Position numbers and translations under genes: made by a program. This document shows positions 34,691 through 46,000 of a stretch of 64,000 nt of DNA, piece by piece. Position 1 is the first letter of the stretch; each line of letters starts with the position of its first letter. Under the pieces are notes generated by a model. It saw only the letters and a list, made by a program, of their open reading frames with translations, searched no databases and was not told the DNA's origin. Source of the DNA: Dipteris shenzhenensis (Eukaryota > Polypodiophyta > Polypodiopsida > Gleicheniales); NCBI GenBank assembly GCA_047967505.1, contig CM106538.1, one strand, 5' to 3'.

Positions 34691-34907
34691 AGAAACCAAG
34701 TCTTCCTTAATTAGGATTAGATTATATCACGAGCACTCACTTGCATATGTATGTCTCGCACATATAGGTAGCATCAATTGATTTTAACATAGGGCTTAGA
34801 AGTGATGCCTGAGTTCTAGCTGCCCTAAGAAAATCCCAGCAACAAAAAAGGCATATAGTTAGTCCCTACCTAGCTACTATAGGTCACATGCACTCACACG
34901 CTTTTGC
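34691..34907 (+). other. Gypsy element 1 spacer between integrase and extra ORF, left part
   Basis: Non-coding and AT-rich. It ends with TTTGC (34903-34907), the left copy of the Copia-1 target-site duplication. The spacer resumes at 40418. Confidence 0.6.
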
Positions 34908-35260
34908 TGTTGAGATATCGAGCTCCACTCGCATTATGCCAGGGTGACCGTTGTGTATTTATGTCACCGACTTGTTAGCTGGAGATGCGGTTGGTACACC
35001 GCCCACGAATAATTGCTGGATGACAGCTATCCTTATCTACTCTAGTTTGTGGCTCAGTTAGTATGCCACTTTAGTTAGTTGAGTTTGGTTTGAGACCCAC
35101 ATATAGGGTTCTTCTATTTTCTTTGTACTTGAGTTCTTTTGGCTTTCACAACTAAGAAGAGGAAAACTGTTTTCAGCCTCCACCTTTGTGTGTATTCCCC
35201 CATTGTGATTGTGAGAAAGCCTCAAGTGAGACTCCTTCCCTCTCTCCCACTATCTTCACA
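34908..35260 (+). repeat. Copia-1 5' LTR
   Basis: 353 bp, TG..CA ends. It carries the promoter of the element. It differs from the 3' copy at three positions (two adjacent near 34933, one near 35011). Confidence 0.95.
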
Positions 35261-35273
35261 TGGTATCAGAGCC
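35261..35273 (+). promoter_or_regulatory. Copia-1 primer binding site
   Basis: TGGTATCAGAGCC directly follows the LTR and is complementary to the 3' end of initiator-Met tRNA. Confidence 0.93.
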
Positions 35274-35773
35274 TTGTTCGTGGTAAGGAGCTCAAGAAAG
35301 CAAACCAAGTTCGCAGTGTCCTGGTAAGAGGACCAGTGTTGCTTTCCTTTTTTGAGTTTGGGAGCAAATCTCTGCAGGTAGCACAGTCGGAAGTGCAAGA
35401 GTGCACTGTCTTAGATTGAGACGCCCTTCGCGGTGTGGTGAAGCCCTTGGTGACATTGTTTTTCTGATTCGAGGTCATTTCGGGGCCCATTTTGGAGGCG
35501 GAAGTTCTCCGCAGGCACTCAGAAAAAGGCCCTATTTTTGCTGTGCGACCACTGTTCTGCAGGTCGGTGAAAGGTTGCCGCAGAAATTGCATCGTATGCC
35601 TGTGCGCAGAGACATTGGGAGTTGCAGATTCATGCTTGTTGCCTGTTGATGCAAAATCGTCACTAGGAAGTGACTGTGTGGTGAAATACCACTTTCGTCA
35701 GTTTTGCAGATCTGCCCGTGTGAGGCAAAAGTTGTGTTTTTTACAGTGACAGAATATTTTGCAGTGTTCTGTA

Positions 35774-38700
35774 ATGGCATTTGATTCTCTTTCACAGATT
35801 GTCACTGAAAAGCTTGACAATAACAACTTCCCGGCATGGAAGTTTAGAATGACGAATTTCTTGATGGGAAAAGGCTATTGGGAGTTCATTACAGGAAATG
35901 AAGAAGAACCTGTTCTTCCTAATATTCAAAGGATGGCATGAGAGAGCCAGGAAAGTTATGTACTGGCTGTCTATCAGTATTTCGGACTCCATGATTGTGC
36001 ATATTCAGGATGCAAGTACGCCAAAGGAGGCATGGGATACTTTGGCAAAAATGTACAGCACAAATACGCAAGCCAGGAAAATGCAGCAGCTCAAGCAGGA
36101 GCTGCACAATGTGCAGAGAGAAAATATGAGCATCAATGACTACCACATGAAGGAAAAGAAATTGCGGATGCACTTGCTTCCATTGGGTCGCCAGTGGATG
36201 ATGACGATTTAGTTTCTGTGACCTTGAATGGTCTAGGAAAGGATTATGCACAGTTCCGGACATCCATTGCCGTCCGTGAAAATTTTCCTGATTTTGAGGA
36301 GTTGATTGCTCTTCTAATTTCTGAAGAGCAGAGAAATGGGGGTGCATCTTCTTCAGCAGGAACTTCAAAAGAAACTGTCTTCTACTCAAATGCTGGCAGA
36401 GGTAGAGGTAGAGGTAGAGGAGGCCGATCTGCAGGCCGTGGTAGAAATCAAAATATGCAGCAAATGCAAGAAAACCGGTCCTATGCAGGAGGACGTGGTA
36501 ACTCTAGAGGCAGGGGGAGCCAAAGGGGTCGTGGTGGATGGCAGAGAGGCCAAAATGCAAACAACAATGTTGAATGCTACTACTGTGGTAAAATGGGGCA
36601 TATGGCTAAAGACTGCTACAAAAAGCAGAATGACATTATGAATGGAAAATTGCAGCAAGGCAATTATGCATCCTCTAGTAGACAGGGTGATGACAGAAAT
36701 GAGCATTTGTTTATGGTACAGCATATGACAAATTCTGGTGACAAGTGTAGAAGAAAGCAATGATGTGTGGTATGTTGACTCAGGTGCATCAAACCACATG
36801 ACAGGTCATGCTGAATGGATGCAGGATGCAAGGAAAATGGAAAAACTAGGATTTGTGGAGACTGGTGATGATACTGCACATCCTATTGTGCAGATTGGCA
36901 AAATTCCTTTGTCTATGCAGGATGGGAAAAAGAAATACTTGTCTGATGTATTTCATGTCCCAAACATCACCAAGAACCTGGTTTCTATTGGTCAGATGGT
37001 TGAGCAGGGCTTGCAGGTCAGATTTAATCCTCATGGATGCTTTGTTGAGGATATGAAAAATAATGGTCGCTTGATAGCAAAAGGGCAGGATGTTTACGTT
37101 GGATGCGGACATGCCTGAATTGAGTGCAGCAATGTTTGCACATGGGACCGGTGTAGTTGCAGATATTGATATCTGGCACAAACGCATTGGTCATGTTAAT
37201 ATACAGCGACTTAAATCAATGCAAGCCCAAAATATTGTTACAGGATTGCCTAAATTCAAGGTTGCAGAAATGCACAAGGTTTGTGAAGCCTGTCAATTTG
37301 GGAAACAGGCAAGGAAACCTTTTCCTAGGCATGTTCAAGAGAGTAAAAAGCCATTGGAATTAATCCACTCTGATGTGTGGACTACTAAAGCTGCATCTAT
37401 TGGTGGCTGTCACTATTTTGTCACATTTATTGATGACTTCAGCAGAAAACTTTGGGTGTATTTTATGAAAAAGAAAAGTGAAGTGTTTGGGCACTTCAAA
37501 GCTTTCAAAGCTATGGTTGAAAAAGAAACAGGCCTGCAAATAAAATGCCTAAGGTCAGATGGAGGGGGAGAGTACCTCTCAAATGAGTTTGCAAGGTTCT
37601 TGCAGGAGCATGGTATAAAGCAGCAATATTCATGCAGTCATACCCCACAGCAAAATGGAATTGCAGAAAGGATAAACAGGCATATTGGAGAGGTATCTCG
37701 GGCTATGCTAAATGAAAAAGATCTACCAGATTATTATTGGGCTGAAGCAGTTGCTACAATAGTTTATATAATGAACAAGACTCCCACTGCAGCAATACAT
37801 GGCATGACGCCAGAGGAGATGTATACTGGTAGGAAACCAGATATTTCTCATTTGAAAATTTTTTGTTGCATTGCCTATGTCCATGTGCCAGATGAGTTGA
37901 GGTCCAAGTTGGATCCAAAAGCTGAGAAGTGCATCTTTATTGGTTATTCTCTGCAGCAAAAAGGGTATAGATGCTATAACCCTTCTACTCGTAAGTTTAC
38001 AGTGAACAGAGATGTTGTTTTTGATGAGATGAGTAGCTGGTATAAACCAGTAAATGTGATGATTGATGTAGATGCACAAAATGGTAATGCTGCACAGAAT
38101 TCACAGCAGCAATCACAAAATATCAGTGGACCTGTAGTGTCCTCTAGCAGTGGTTCACATACTTCGCCATGGACAGGTAGATTGAGATCAGGAGAATCTC
38201 CTCAAAGCAATGCAGATAGTGGTACGCAGGTATCACGAAAAGGAAAAGAGAAGGCAGATCAGCCCATGTTTGATGTGAATGTAGGTCACTCTTGTGTGGA
38301 TGGTGAATCCAGTGGCTCAGAATAGAGCATTGATGATGAGTTGGGTATTCCTTCTGTTGTTACACCTGGAGTAAGGAAGACCAGGGATGTTTTGAGAGCA
38401 CTTGGAAGTGAGCCTATTTTGTGCAGGTCTACCAGGGTTAGGTATCCTGTGGATAGGCTGAAATATGATGGATTTACAGCCATTCACTATGCCTATATGG
38501 TCAAAGTGATACAGGAACTAGAACCCACTTCTTTTGAGCAAGCCATGGGAAATGAAAAATGGGAGAAAGCCATGGATGAAGAAATGGATGCCTTGGATGC
38601 TAATGCTACATGGGAATTGGTGCCTTTGCCTAAAGACAAGAATGCAATTAGCTGTAAGTGGGTTTATAAGATCAAGCACAATGCAGATGGTTCTGTGAAT

Positions 38701-40104
38701 AGATACAAGGCAAGATTAGTTGTCAAGGGGTATGCACAGACATATGGCATTGATTATGAAGAAACTTTCAGCCCGATTGCAAGGATGGCAACCGTAAGAG
38801 TAGCCATTGCTATGGCTACATCAAAGGGATGGTCTTTACATTAGATGGATGTAAAGAATGCCTTCTTGCATGGTGATTTGCAAGAAGAAGTCTTTATGGA
38901 GCAGCCAGCAGGTTATGTTCATGCTATTCATCCTGAGTTTGTTTGCAGGTTGAAGAAAGCCTTGTATGGCTTGAAGCAAGCACCTAGAGCATGGTCTGAC
39001 AAGATAGGACAGTATCTTGTCACTATTGGCTTTCAGATTTCCAAGGCAGATTTCTCACTCTATGTGAGAAAAACAGAGAAAGGGATTATGCTGCTTGTCA
39101 TTTATGTTGATGATTTGATCATCACAGGTGATAGTGATGAAGATATCCTTCATGTGAAAATGCTATTGAGGCAGAAGTTTGAGATGAAGGATTTGGGAGA
39201 GCTGCGTTATTTCTTGGGCATTGAGGTGATTAGATCACCAAGTGGGATACAGCTCTTGCAGAGGCAGTATGGACTCGACATGCTGTCCAAATATGGGATG
39301 ACAGGCTGTAAGCCTATTTCAGTTCCTTTGGAGCAGAATGTGAAGCTGAGCGCAGATGCAGGTGAGCTTCTGGAAGACCCTACTATGTACAGACGCATAG
39401 TAGGAAGTTTGATTTACATGACTATTACCAGGCCAGATTTGAGCTATGCTGTTGGGTTGGTAAGTCAGTTTATGCAGGCTCCAAGGAAACCGCATTTGGA
39501 TGCGGCTAGACGCATACTCAGGTATGTGAAGTCCACATTGCAGTATGGACTATTTTATGAGGCTGGGGTTCAGATACAGTTGCATGGATACACTGATGCT
39601 GATTGGGCTGGTAGTATTTCTGATAGACGATCTACCAGTGGATATGTGTTCTCTTTTGGGAGTGCTGCAGTCACTTGGAGCAGTAAGAAACAGCCTACAG
39701 TTGCCTTGTCGAGCACAGAGGCTGAGTACAGGGGTGCAACAATGGCTGCATGTGAGGTACCTTGGTTGCATAAGCTACTCTATGATATGCATCAGTCTAC
39801 AGATGGGCCAGTTGTCATTTATTGTGACAACATGAGCAGCATACACTTGGCAAAGAACCCAGTCTTTCATGCTAGAACAAAGCACATTGAGGTGCATTAT
39901 CACTATGTGCGGGAGAAGGTTTTACTAGGTCTTATTGATCTAGTTTATGTCAGCACAGAGGATCAGGTAGCTGACATATTCATGAAAGCATTGGGCACAG
40001 AGAAGCTGCGCAAGTTCAAAGACCTGCTTGGTGTGCAGGAATTGGGATTGAGCTCGAGGGGGAGTGTTGAGATATCGAGCTCCACTCGCGATATGCCAGG
40101 GTGA
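35774..40104 (+). pseudogene. Copia-1 gag-pol polyprotein, frame broken
   Basis: Domains in order: gag (UBN2) from ATG 35774; Arg/Gly-rich linker; zinc knuckle CYYCGKMGHMAKDC (about 36574-36616); protease WYVDSGASNHMT (about 36770); GAG-pre-integrase WHKRIGHVNIQRL; integrase with HSDVW, RSDGGGEY and NGIAERIN as its D, D and E positions; reverse transcriptase with YVDDL (about 39105); RNase H with TDADWAGS and STEAEY. Lesions relative to Copia-2: frameshifts near 35920 (with loss of about 11 codons), 36160, 36745 and 37085; TAG at 38323-38325; and TAG at 38842-38844 where Copia-2 has the Gln codon of the HQMDVKNAF motif. The frame ends inside the 3' LTR. It cannot make a full polyprotein. Confidence 0.93.
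40050..40064 (+). promoter_or_regulatory. Copia-1 polypurine tract
   Basis: GAGCTCGAGGGGGAG, directly before the 3' LTR. It is the plus-strand primer of reverse transcription. Copia-2 has GAGCTTGAGGGGGAG in the same place. Confidence 0.85.
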
Positions 40105-40417
40105 CCGTTGTGTATTTATGTCACCGACTTGTTAGCTGGAGATGCGGTTGGTACACCGCCCACGAATAATAGCTGGATGACAGCTATCCTTATCTACTCT
40201 AGTTTGTGGCTCAGTTAGTATGCCACTTTAGTTAGTTGAGTTTGGTTTGAGACCCACATATAGGGTTCTTCTATTTTCTTTGTACTTGAGTTCTTTTGGC
40301 TTTCACAACTAAGAAGAGGAAAACTGTTTTCAGCCTCCACCTTTGTGTGTATTCCCCCATTGTGATTGTGAGAAAGCCTCAAGTGAGACTCCTTCCCTCT
40401 CTCCCACTATCTTCACA
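40065..40417 (+). repeat. Copia-1 3' LTR
   Basis: 353 bp, almost identical to the 5' copy. It is followed by the target duplication TTTGC. It also supplies the last codons and stop of the pol frame. Confidence 0.95.
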
Positions 40418-40704
40418 TTTGCTTAGACACATAGATGATTGCATAAATAATTGTACCACACACTTTCATTCCACACTCTCAAAGCATGTATAAAAATAAG
40501 ATCTCACACACACACAGAGAAAGGTCATACCGACATGCCAACCAATCTAATGATCAATGGTACACCACATGCACATGGATGCAGGTTCAGAAAAGATGCC
40601 GCCACTAAAGAGGATGCACAAAAAGAGCCCACCGCCTCAACCATGAGACCCCCTCCAGAGTTCGCAACCATCTACATCCTCGTAACCATGGCGACCATAG
40701 GCAT
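40418..40704 (+). other. Gypsy element 1 spacer, right part
   Basis: Continues the sequence interrupted by Copia-1, starting with the right TTTGC. Non-coding until the extra ORF begins. Confidence 0.5.
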
Positions 40705-43700
40705 TTGTGGTCCAGAGCGATAGCTCTGGAGTATTTAGTGCATGATCAAGAAGAACAAATGCCACCCCAATCACCATCGGCCTACACAGCCATTGATAGG
40801 GCCCAATCACTGGAACTTGTTTGGCCACCCACATCGACTTATGCTCTTTCCCAGGAAGCAACATCTTACTTAGAGCAAAGGGGTCTAGGCCATTTGCATG
40901 AGAGCCTAAAATCCTTGGAGGACAATTCTACAAGGACCACATACATCAAAGACTTTCTCCATTCTTACCACTCCAACAATGCAAAGGTTGGCAAGTACGG
41001 TACAGTCACTATACATCATAGCCCACTAAACATTATCCTTGACAGTATAGTCATTCAAAGGGCTTTCTCACTGCCAATACATAGTGCTAAATACCCTACA
41101 CGGCTTGCCGATGCAAAGTTTCTTGAAGTACAGTCTCTCCTCTCACCAAGGGCACACTATTCCATAGGGATGGCATATTGCTTTGCACAATCCTTAACCA
41201 TCACCTCAAGGAAGCAGCACAATTCCTATCCACAATCCTGGGGGTTAAGTGTGGCAAGAATCGATCCCTTCCACTTCGCACATTTGTTTTGCTGAGTAGG
41301 AAGCTAAAACAAGACTGGGTCCAGCACTTAGTCATCTTCTTTACAAAGAAACTAGATGGTTCATCAAGCCAAAAATATAAAATTCCACACTTATTGGCTA
41401 TAATCATCAAAAAAGAGCTACAAGAAAGAGGAATGACTCTGCCCCAATCACCAAAACCAATTGACGAGTTGGACATACCCTTCTCACTGGTATGGGAGCT
41501 GTCACCAACTTCTCCTACTATCACATTGATAAGTGCAGATGCCTTAGAAGAAATACCTCTTCTAAAGATCAGGATCGAGGAATTGCCCCACGAGATACTG
41601 CGGCTCGGTGCACACTTGTAGCCAATATATATCTCCAACAACAGCAGCAACTAGAGGCCGAGGCAAGATCGGCACCATAACCTGAGGAAAGATTGGCACT
41701 AGAGCCTAAGGCTACATCATCACACTAGAACTGCCCATCGATGCCATGCCAATCGATGAGCCACAAGGGGAGCTAGTGCTAGATCAACAGTATGACTATT
41801 GTACACAAGGGACTAAAATACCATTGGAACAACCTCCTCCAAGTACTACAGAATCATCAGGATGGCTACATGGGCACCACTTGTATTAGTAGTATTGCCA
41901 GATCTCATCATCGTCTGTCATTCTCCAACATCAAGCTAGCCAGATGATCCAAATGTCATAACTATTCACTAGCTTGGCCAAGGAAGAATATGCAAGAGAA
42001 TTAGACAGACAAATTGCAACAGAAATCGAAGACCAATTCCAAGCAATTGCCATAGAGGTCAAGGCACTTCGGGCACAGATAGATGAGAAGAAGATAGAAG
42101 AAGTGCACATGAACCAAGCTCTCCAAGCTCAAGAGAAGTCAGTGAGGGATGTGACCTCCAACCTCCACCAAAGTCAAACACAGCTGATAGCGGCACTTCA
42201 AGTAACAGTAATCCTACAAGCCTACGATAACTCCCTAACATCCGCACATGCTCAACAGATGGAGATAGTGGCACAAGCTCAACTCACTCTAATTCACAAA
42301 GAAGAAGAGCTCCAGGATTGCAAAGACAAGCTTGAAGACATGAAACAATCTTTGGTAGTACGTGCCTTTAGCATTGACGAGCTTACAAGAGAATGCAGAA
42401 TCTTAAAGGACCAACTTGCTACCACTCAAGAGGCCAGCACTTCACAAGCACAAGTCTTGGACCAATTGTCCAATACCACTGAAGACATTCCTCAACAACC
42501 AAAGGTCACCTTACAAATGAGAAAGCTTAAGGAGGCATATACAACCATCTACCAGCACTACAAAGAAAAAATGAATGAGATGCACTCCCAAAAGATAATC
42601 ATCTCCAAGCTTGAACTCTAATTGCTAATGCACAACAATGAGGCATTGGAAGACAACACCAATGAATCCCCACTACACCGCACAACGGTGGTGTACCAAG
42701 AGCTTGTGGCTGCTCTACAAGTGGAAGATCACCTCAACGCACGCGTGCTTATCCAATGGAAGCAACTCCAAATCAGGATCATATCTGGTCATCCAACAAT
42801 CAGATGGGAATGTTCCATAGGTACCAAAACCCTACGCATAATTTGCCAAGACTTGTCCGAAGATGAGAAAAATATCTTTTTCCTGTCTATACATGTTGGG
42901 TTTATAGCACTCAGGACAGATGCTTTCATTGCATATGTATGCCTCATGGGTAGTCCTCCCCTCAGGGTTATTGCCAGTTTATTGCCATTGCTATAAAGGC
43001 CATCACTATTATTTCAACGGCATGACATAACTGAAATCCCACCCATGCAGCTGATGATCCCATTGCACCAGCAAAAAGAAGTGTTAGAAGATGACAGGGC
43101 CTATCTCACATCCAACTTCCCTTATCTAACCACTCTTTCTACCAACCTCATAACCTCACTTGCCCTTGCTACTGCTACCACCCTCTTAACCTTCCTCAAG
43201 CTCCATCCTAACATCTATTCCCTCCATCGTTGCTTTGCTCATGCCTCTCACCATTTTCAACTAACCCAACTATCACAAACTTACGAGTCCCTCACACCTA
43301 GCTTCTTCCCCTTCCTTGCTAATCCTACCCTTGAGGATTACCAAGCTGCTCAAACCATTTGCCCAATTCTTCCCCCCCTCCCCTCTACTCCCCCTTCCAC
43401 AACTAACACTCTTCCATATTTCTCCCCCATGTCCCCAGATTCTCTCCCTGCCCCCATCATCACCTCCGACACTACTTGTGTTTCCATCAATAGAAAATGA
43501 CACAGTATTTGATTTTGAATATCAAGATTTGGACAATCCAATTTGCACTCCCATGCCAAGTTCCAACGATGGGTATGATTTTGATGAGATACCACTTCCC
43601 AGTAACCCCATCAAGGAATTTTGGAGCAAGTATCCTGATATGAAAACTCAAGGTGGATGGAGCTTGGACAACTTTCCTACCAACCTTCGTTAGTGTCAAA

Positions 43701-44254
43701 TCAGTGAAGGTTGGATTAACAAGTTGGATCCACAACCTGATTGGCACTGCCCCAAGCTCTTTGATGTAATCTTCTTGAAGGAGTACCTATGTGCACCTCC
43801 ATGTCTCAGAACCCATCCCAAGTTCTATGCAATTCCACGGCATAAAAAATGGGAAGCCAACATACACACTTTGGATGAAGGTCAAACCATTAATTGGCCA
43901 ATGATCGTACCTTACTCTGGTGTAGAATGGAATATCCAAGGCACAATGGTCCAAGCGCTTCAGCAACATGAGCAAATAATGTGCCGCAACATTGATCACT
44001 TCCTTCGCCTAAGTGCTATATTTTGTAAAACATTGGAATTCATTCTGGAGGTCCCATGTTACCTCGATTCCGATTTGCCTCCACTTAGTTTCAATCCCAA
44101 TGAACAGGTCGATGCTCAGATTACAAGCCGACTCTATCAAAGAGTGATCTTCTTAGAAGCACACCACATATCTCTGTTCGAGCAAATGGTGGATAAAGGC
44201 TACCTAGAAACTGAGCAAAAATTGTATTGTGCCAAGGCTTTACAGCAGGATTGA
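40705..44254 (+). pseudogene. Gypsy element 1 extra ORF downstream of integrase (ORF3), broken
   Basis: A long sense-strand coding region after pol, function unknown. Part 1 (40705-41621, one frameshift near 41180-41290): an alpha-helical domain with HESLKSLEDNSTRTTYIKDF, KVGKYGTVTIHHSPLNIILD and LLSRKLKQDWVQHLVIFF. Part 2 (41974-42996, interrupted by TAA at 42619-42621): a strongly coiled-coil segment rich in Gln, Ala, Glu and Leu. Part 3 (43045-44254, TAG at 43691-43693): Ser/Pro/Thr-rich linker, then a folded-looking C-terminus with PDWHCPKLFDVIFLKEYL and GVEWNIQGTMVQALQQHEQI. Matching phrases occur after the integrase of gypsy element 2, so this belongs to the element. No signal peptide or clear membrane span, so an envelope-like role is not supported. 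Part 1 loosely resembles plant transposon proteins of the Ty3/Athila neighbourhood; that is only a guess. Confidence 0.6.
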
Positions 44255-44483
44255 CTGGCATGACACAAGTTCCATAGCCACTGGACTAAAGGCGTGGCAA
44301 TCCAAGTACGTGCTCACAATAAGGCATAACCCGAGGACGGGTAATAAAATGGATCCGGGATAATGTTGTCTCTGTGCCAACATGGACTTAGGTAGAATAG
44401 AATGTGTGTGTAGAGTAGCGGCAAAGCTCTGCTTGTACTTGCATAAGGCTAGAAATAATCTCTTTTAGAAATCCAACTTGCAT

Positions 44484-44692
44484 GTTCTACATGCAAGTTC
44501 TACATGCAACTCCTACATGCGAGTTCTACATGTGATTCTACATGCGACTCCTACATGCGAGTTCTACATGCAACTCCTACATGCAAGTTCTACATGCAAC
44601 TCCTACATGCGAGTTCTACGTGTGAGTTCTACATGCAACTCCTACATGCAACTCCTACATGCAACTTCTATATGCAATTTCTACATGTAGAG
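44484..44692 (+). repeat. 13-bp minisatellite (TCTACATGCAACT), about 16 copies
   Basis: Consecutive 13-mers of the form [TC]CTACATGC[AG]A[CG]T, with one 12-mer. Eight contain an exact CATGCA, the core of the plant RY element; others have CATGCG or CATGTG. The array stops about 50 bp upstream of the TATA box at 44743, inside the putative LTR. Open frames crossing it encode Cys/Ser/Thr/Met-rich repeats that only reflect the DNA. Confidence 0.9.
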
Positions 44693-44742
44693 AGAGAATG
44701 TCTTACAATTCCTACATGTAGAGAGAGAAGCTCTCCGACTTG

Positions 44743-44750
44743 TATAAATA
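44743..44750 (+). promoter_or_regulatory. TATA box of the putative gypsy LTR
   Basis: TATAAATA within GTATAAATACCCC, a well-formed plant TATA context, downstream of the 13-bp repeat array and upstream of a pyrimidine-rich stretch. Confidence 0.55.
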
Positions 44751-44849
44751 CCCCACAATGGAATGAAGCCCACACTCTTTGGGGCAATTGTCTCAAGTGT
44801 CCAGCTTCCTTGCACTCCACGTCCAAAAGCATGTCCTAACCTTGCAACT

Positions 44850-45025
44850 CCTCCTCCCCTCTCCTCCAACCTTGCAACCCATCCTCTCCCTCTCCTCCTC
44901 CCTTCTCCTCCTCCCTCTTTCTCCTCCTCCTCCCTCCTCCTCCTCCCCTCTCCTCCTCCTCCCTCCTCCTCCTCCTCCTCCTCCTCCTCCCTCCTCTCTC
45001 TTCTTTCCCCCATGCTCTTACACCT
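44850..45025. repeat. (CTC)n polypyrimidine tract
   Basis: Nearly pure C/T on the plus strand with TCC/CTC units. It encodes apparent Pro/Ser/Leu or Glu/Arg runs that are not proteins. Confidence 0.9.
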
Positions 45026-45126
45026 TCTTCCTCTCCCACTCCTATGCTCCCCCTAAACCCTTAGTTCCTCAACCCTTAATCTCCATGATCTACAAGGGAG
45101 ACAAGTTCTCTACTATGTACTCTACT

Positions 45127-45372
45127 CAAAACCTTGGAACCTCTTCTAAACTCTCAAACCTCTCTCTAAACCTTGGAACCTCTTTTAAACTCTGGAACCT
45201 CTCTCTAAACCTTGGAACCTCCTTCTAAACCTTGGAACTCCTTCTAACCCTAGAACTCCTTCTAAACCTTGGAACTTCCTTCTAACCCTAGAACCTCTTC
45301 TAAATCCTGAAACCTCCCTCTAAACTCTGGAACCTCCTTCTAACCCTTAAACTCCTCCTAAACCTTGCAACC
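45127..45372. repeat. Degenerate tandem repeat AACCTTGGAACCTC-TTCTAA
   Basis: About ten units of 20-26 bp with the core CTTGGAAC or CCTAGAAC followed by CTCCTTCTAA. The lengths vary by small indels. Confidence 0.8.
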
Positions 45373-46000
45373 CCCAATGAAGGCAAAAGCCCTCATTACC
45401 TCAACAATGATGATACACGTTCCATTTACACATGCATGCACTATGTTTGTTTACCACACTTAAGCCTACATCTCTCACCAAGACACGACTCAAGGTCCTA
45501 AGCTACACGTATACTACAAATGACAACCCCGATATATCTGTAGGTGACAAAAAGCCTCAGAATGCTCTTAGGCTCGTAGGGCACCAATGCATATTGCTCT
45601 TCTTACCAACTCTCCCTACTAGGGGAAATAGCACTCGTGTTAATCATATTAAAGCACTTGGGACATACCTAGTATTAGGAGGTGGTCCTAACCAAATAGT
45701 GCTTGTGTTAGCTTCACCACTCATAAGCTCAAGTGATTTGGGGCTCAAACTTCCTGAGCGCCCTCACACCTTCACCTATTTGTGGTCATGCATGATGCAT
45801 GAGACTCAAACCTAGAGTGGTGAGACTCAGCTTCGTCATCCCGGACACTCAACAGTAACCCTGATATTTGGGGAACAAACTCCCTGAGTTTGAGATGTCT
45901 TCTTTGATGGCTATTTCCATTGGTGTGGCTATTTCCTATGGATGTGGAGCTGAACAATGCAAGGCACATGCACTCTGAAGTGTGCATCTCCTTGTTCCAA
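45373..46000. other. Junction between the two gypsy elements, nothing recognised
   Basis: The LTR of element 1 should end here and the 3' region of element 2 (minus strand) begin. I see neither a TG..CA boundary nor a gene. The frame at 45432-45815 has no recognisable domain. Confidence 0.35.

Larger units (their letters stand above)
34908..40417 (+). mobile_element. Copia-1: complete Ty1/copia element, defective
   Basis: A 5510-bp element bounded by two 353-bp LTRs starting TGTTGAGATATCG and ending CTTCACA, with a perfect 5-bp target duplication TTTGC at 34903-34907 and 40418-40422. Between them are the PBS (35261), a leader of about 500 bp, gag-pol in the canonical copia order, and a purine tract (40050-40064). 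The LTRs differ at 3 of 353 positions, so insertion was recent. The reading frame carries at least four frameshifts and two stops. It sits in the spacer of gypsy element 1, in the same orientation. Confidence 0.96.
44364..45430 (+). repeat. Putative 3' LTR of gypsy element 1
   Basis: Proposed from position and signals: it follows ORF3 and a CCGGGATAA junction, begins TGTTGTCTC, and contains a TATA box with downstream pyrimidine-rich sequence as expected for U3-R-U5. The right boundary is not visible, and no second copy lies in the window to confirm either end. Confidence 0.35.

Noticed and set aside
1753-42621. Recoded TAG/TAA (stop-codon readthrough or alternative code)
   Set aside because: Frameshifts accompany the stops in most remnants, and the intact genes (Copia-2, receptor kinase) use ordinary stops; decay explains it better.
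43045-44254. An envelope protein in gypsy element 1
   Set aside because: No signal peptide, membrane span or cleavage site visible; the region is helical/coiled coil with Pro-rich linker.
44484-44692. A CRISPR-like array
   Set aside because: Units are 13 bp without spacers, in a plant nuclear context inside a putative LTR; it is a minisatellite.
44478-45056. Cys-, Pro- or Glu/Arg-rich open frames across the minisatellite and CT tract
   Set aside because: Their composition only mirrors the simple DNA repeat and equal frames exist on the other strand.
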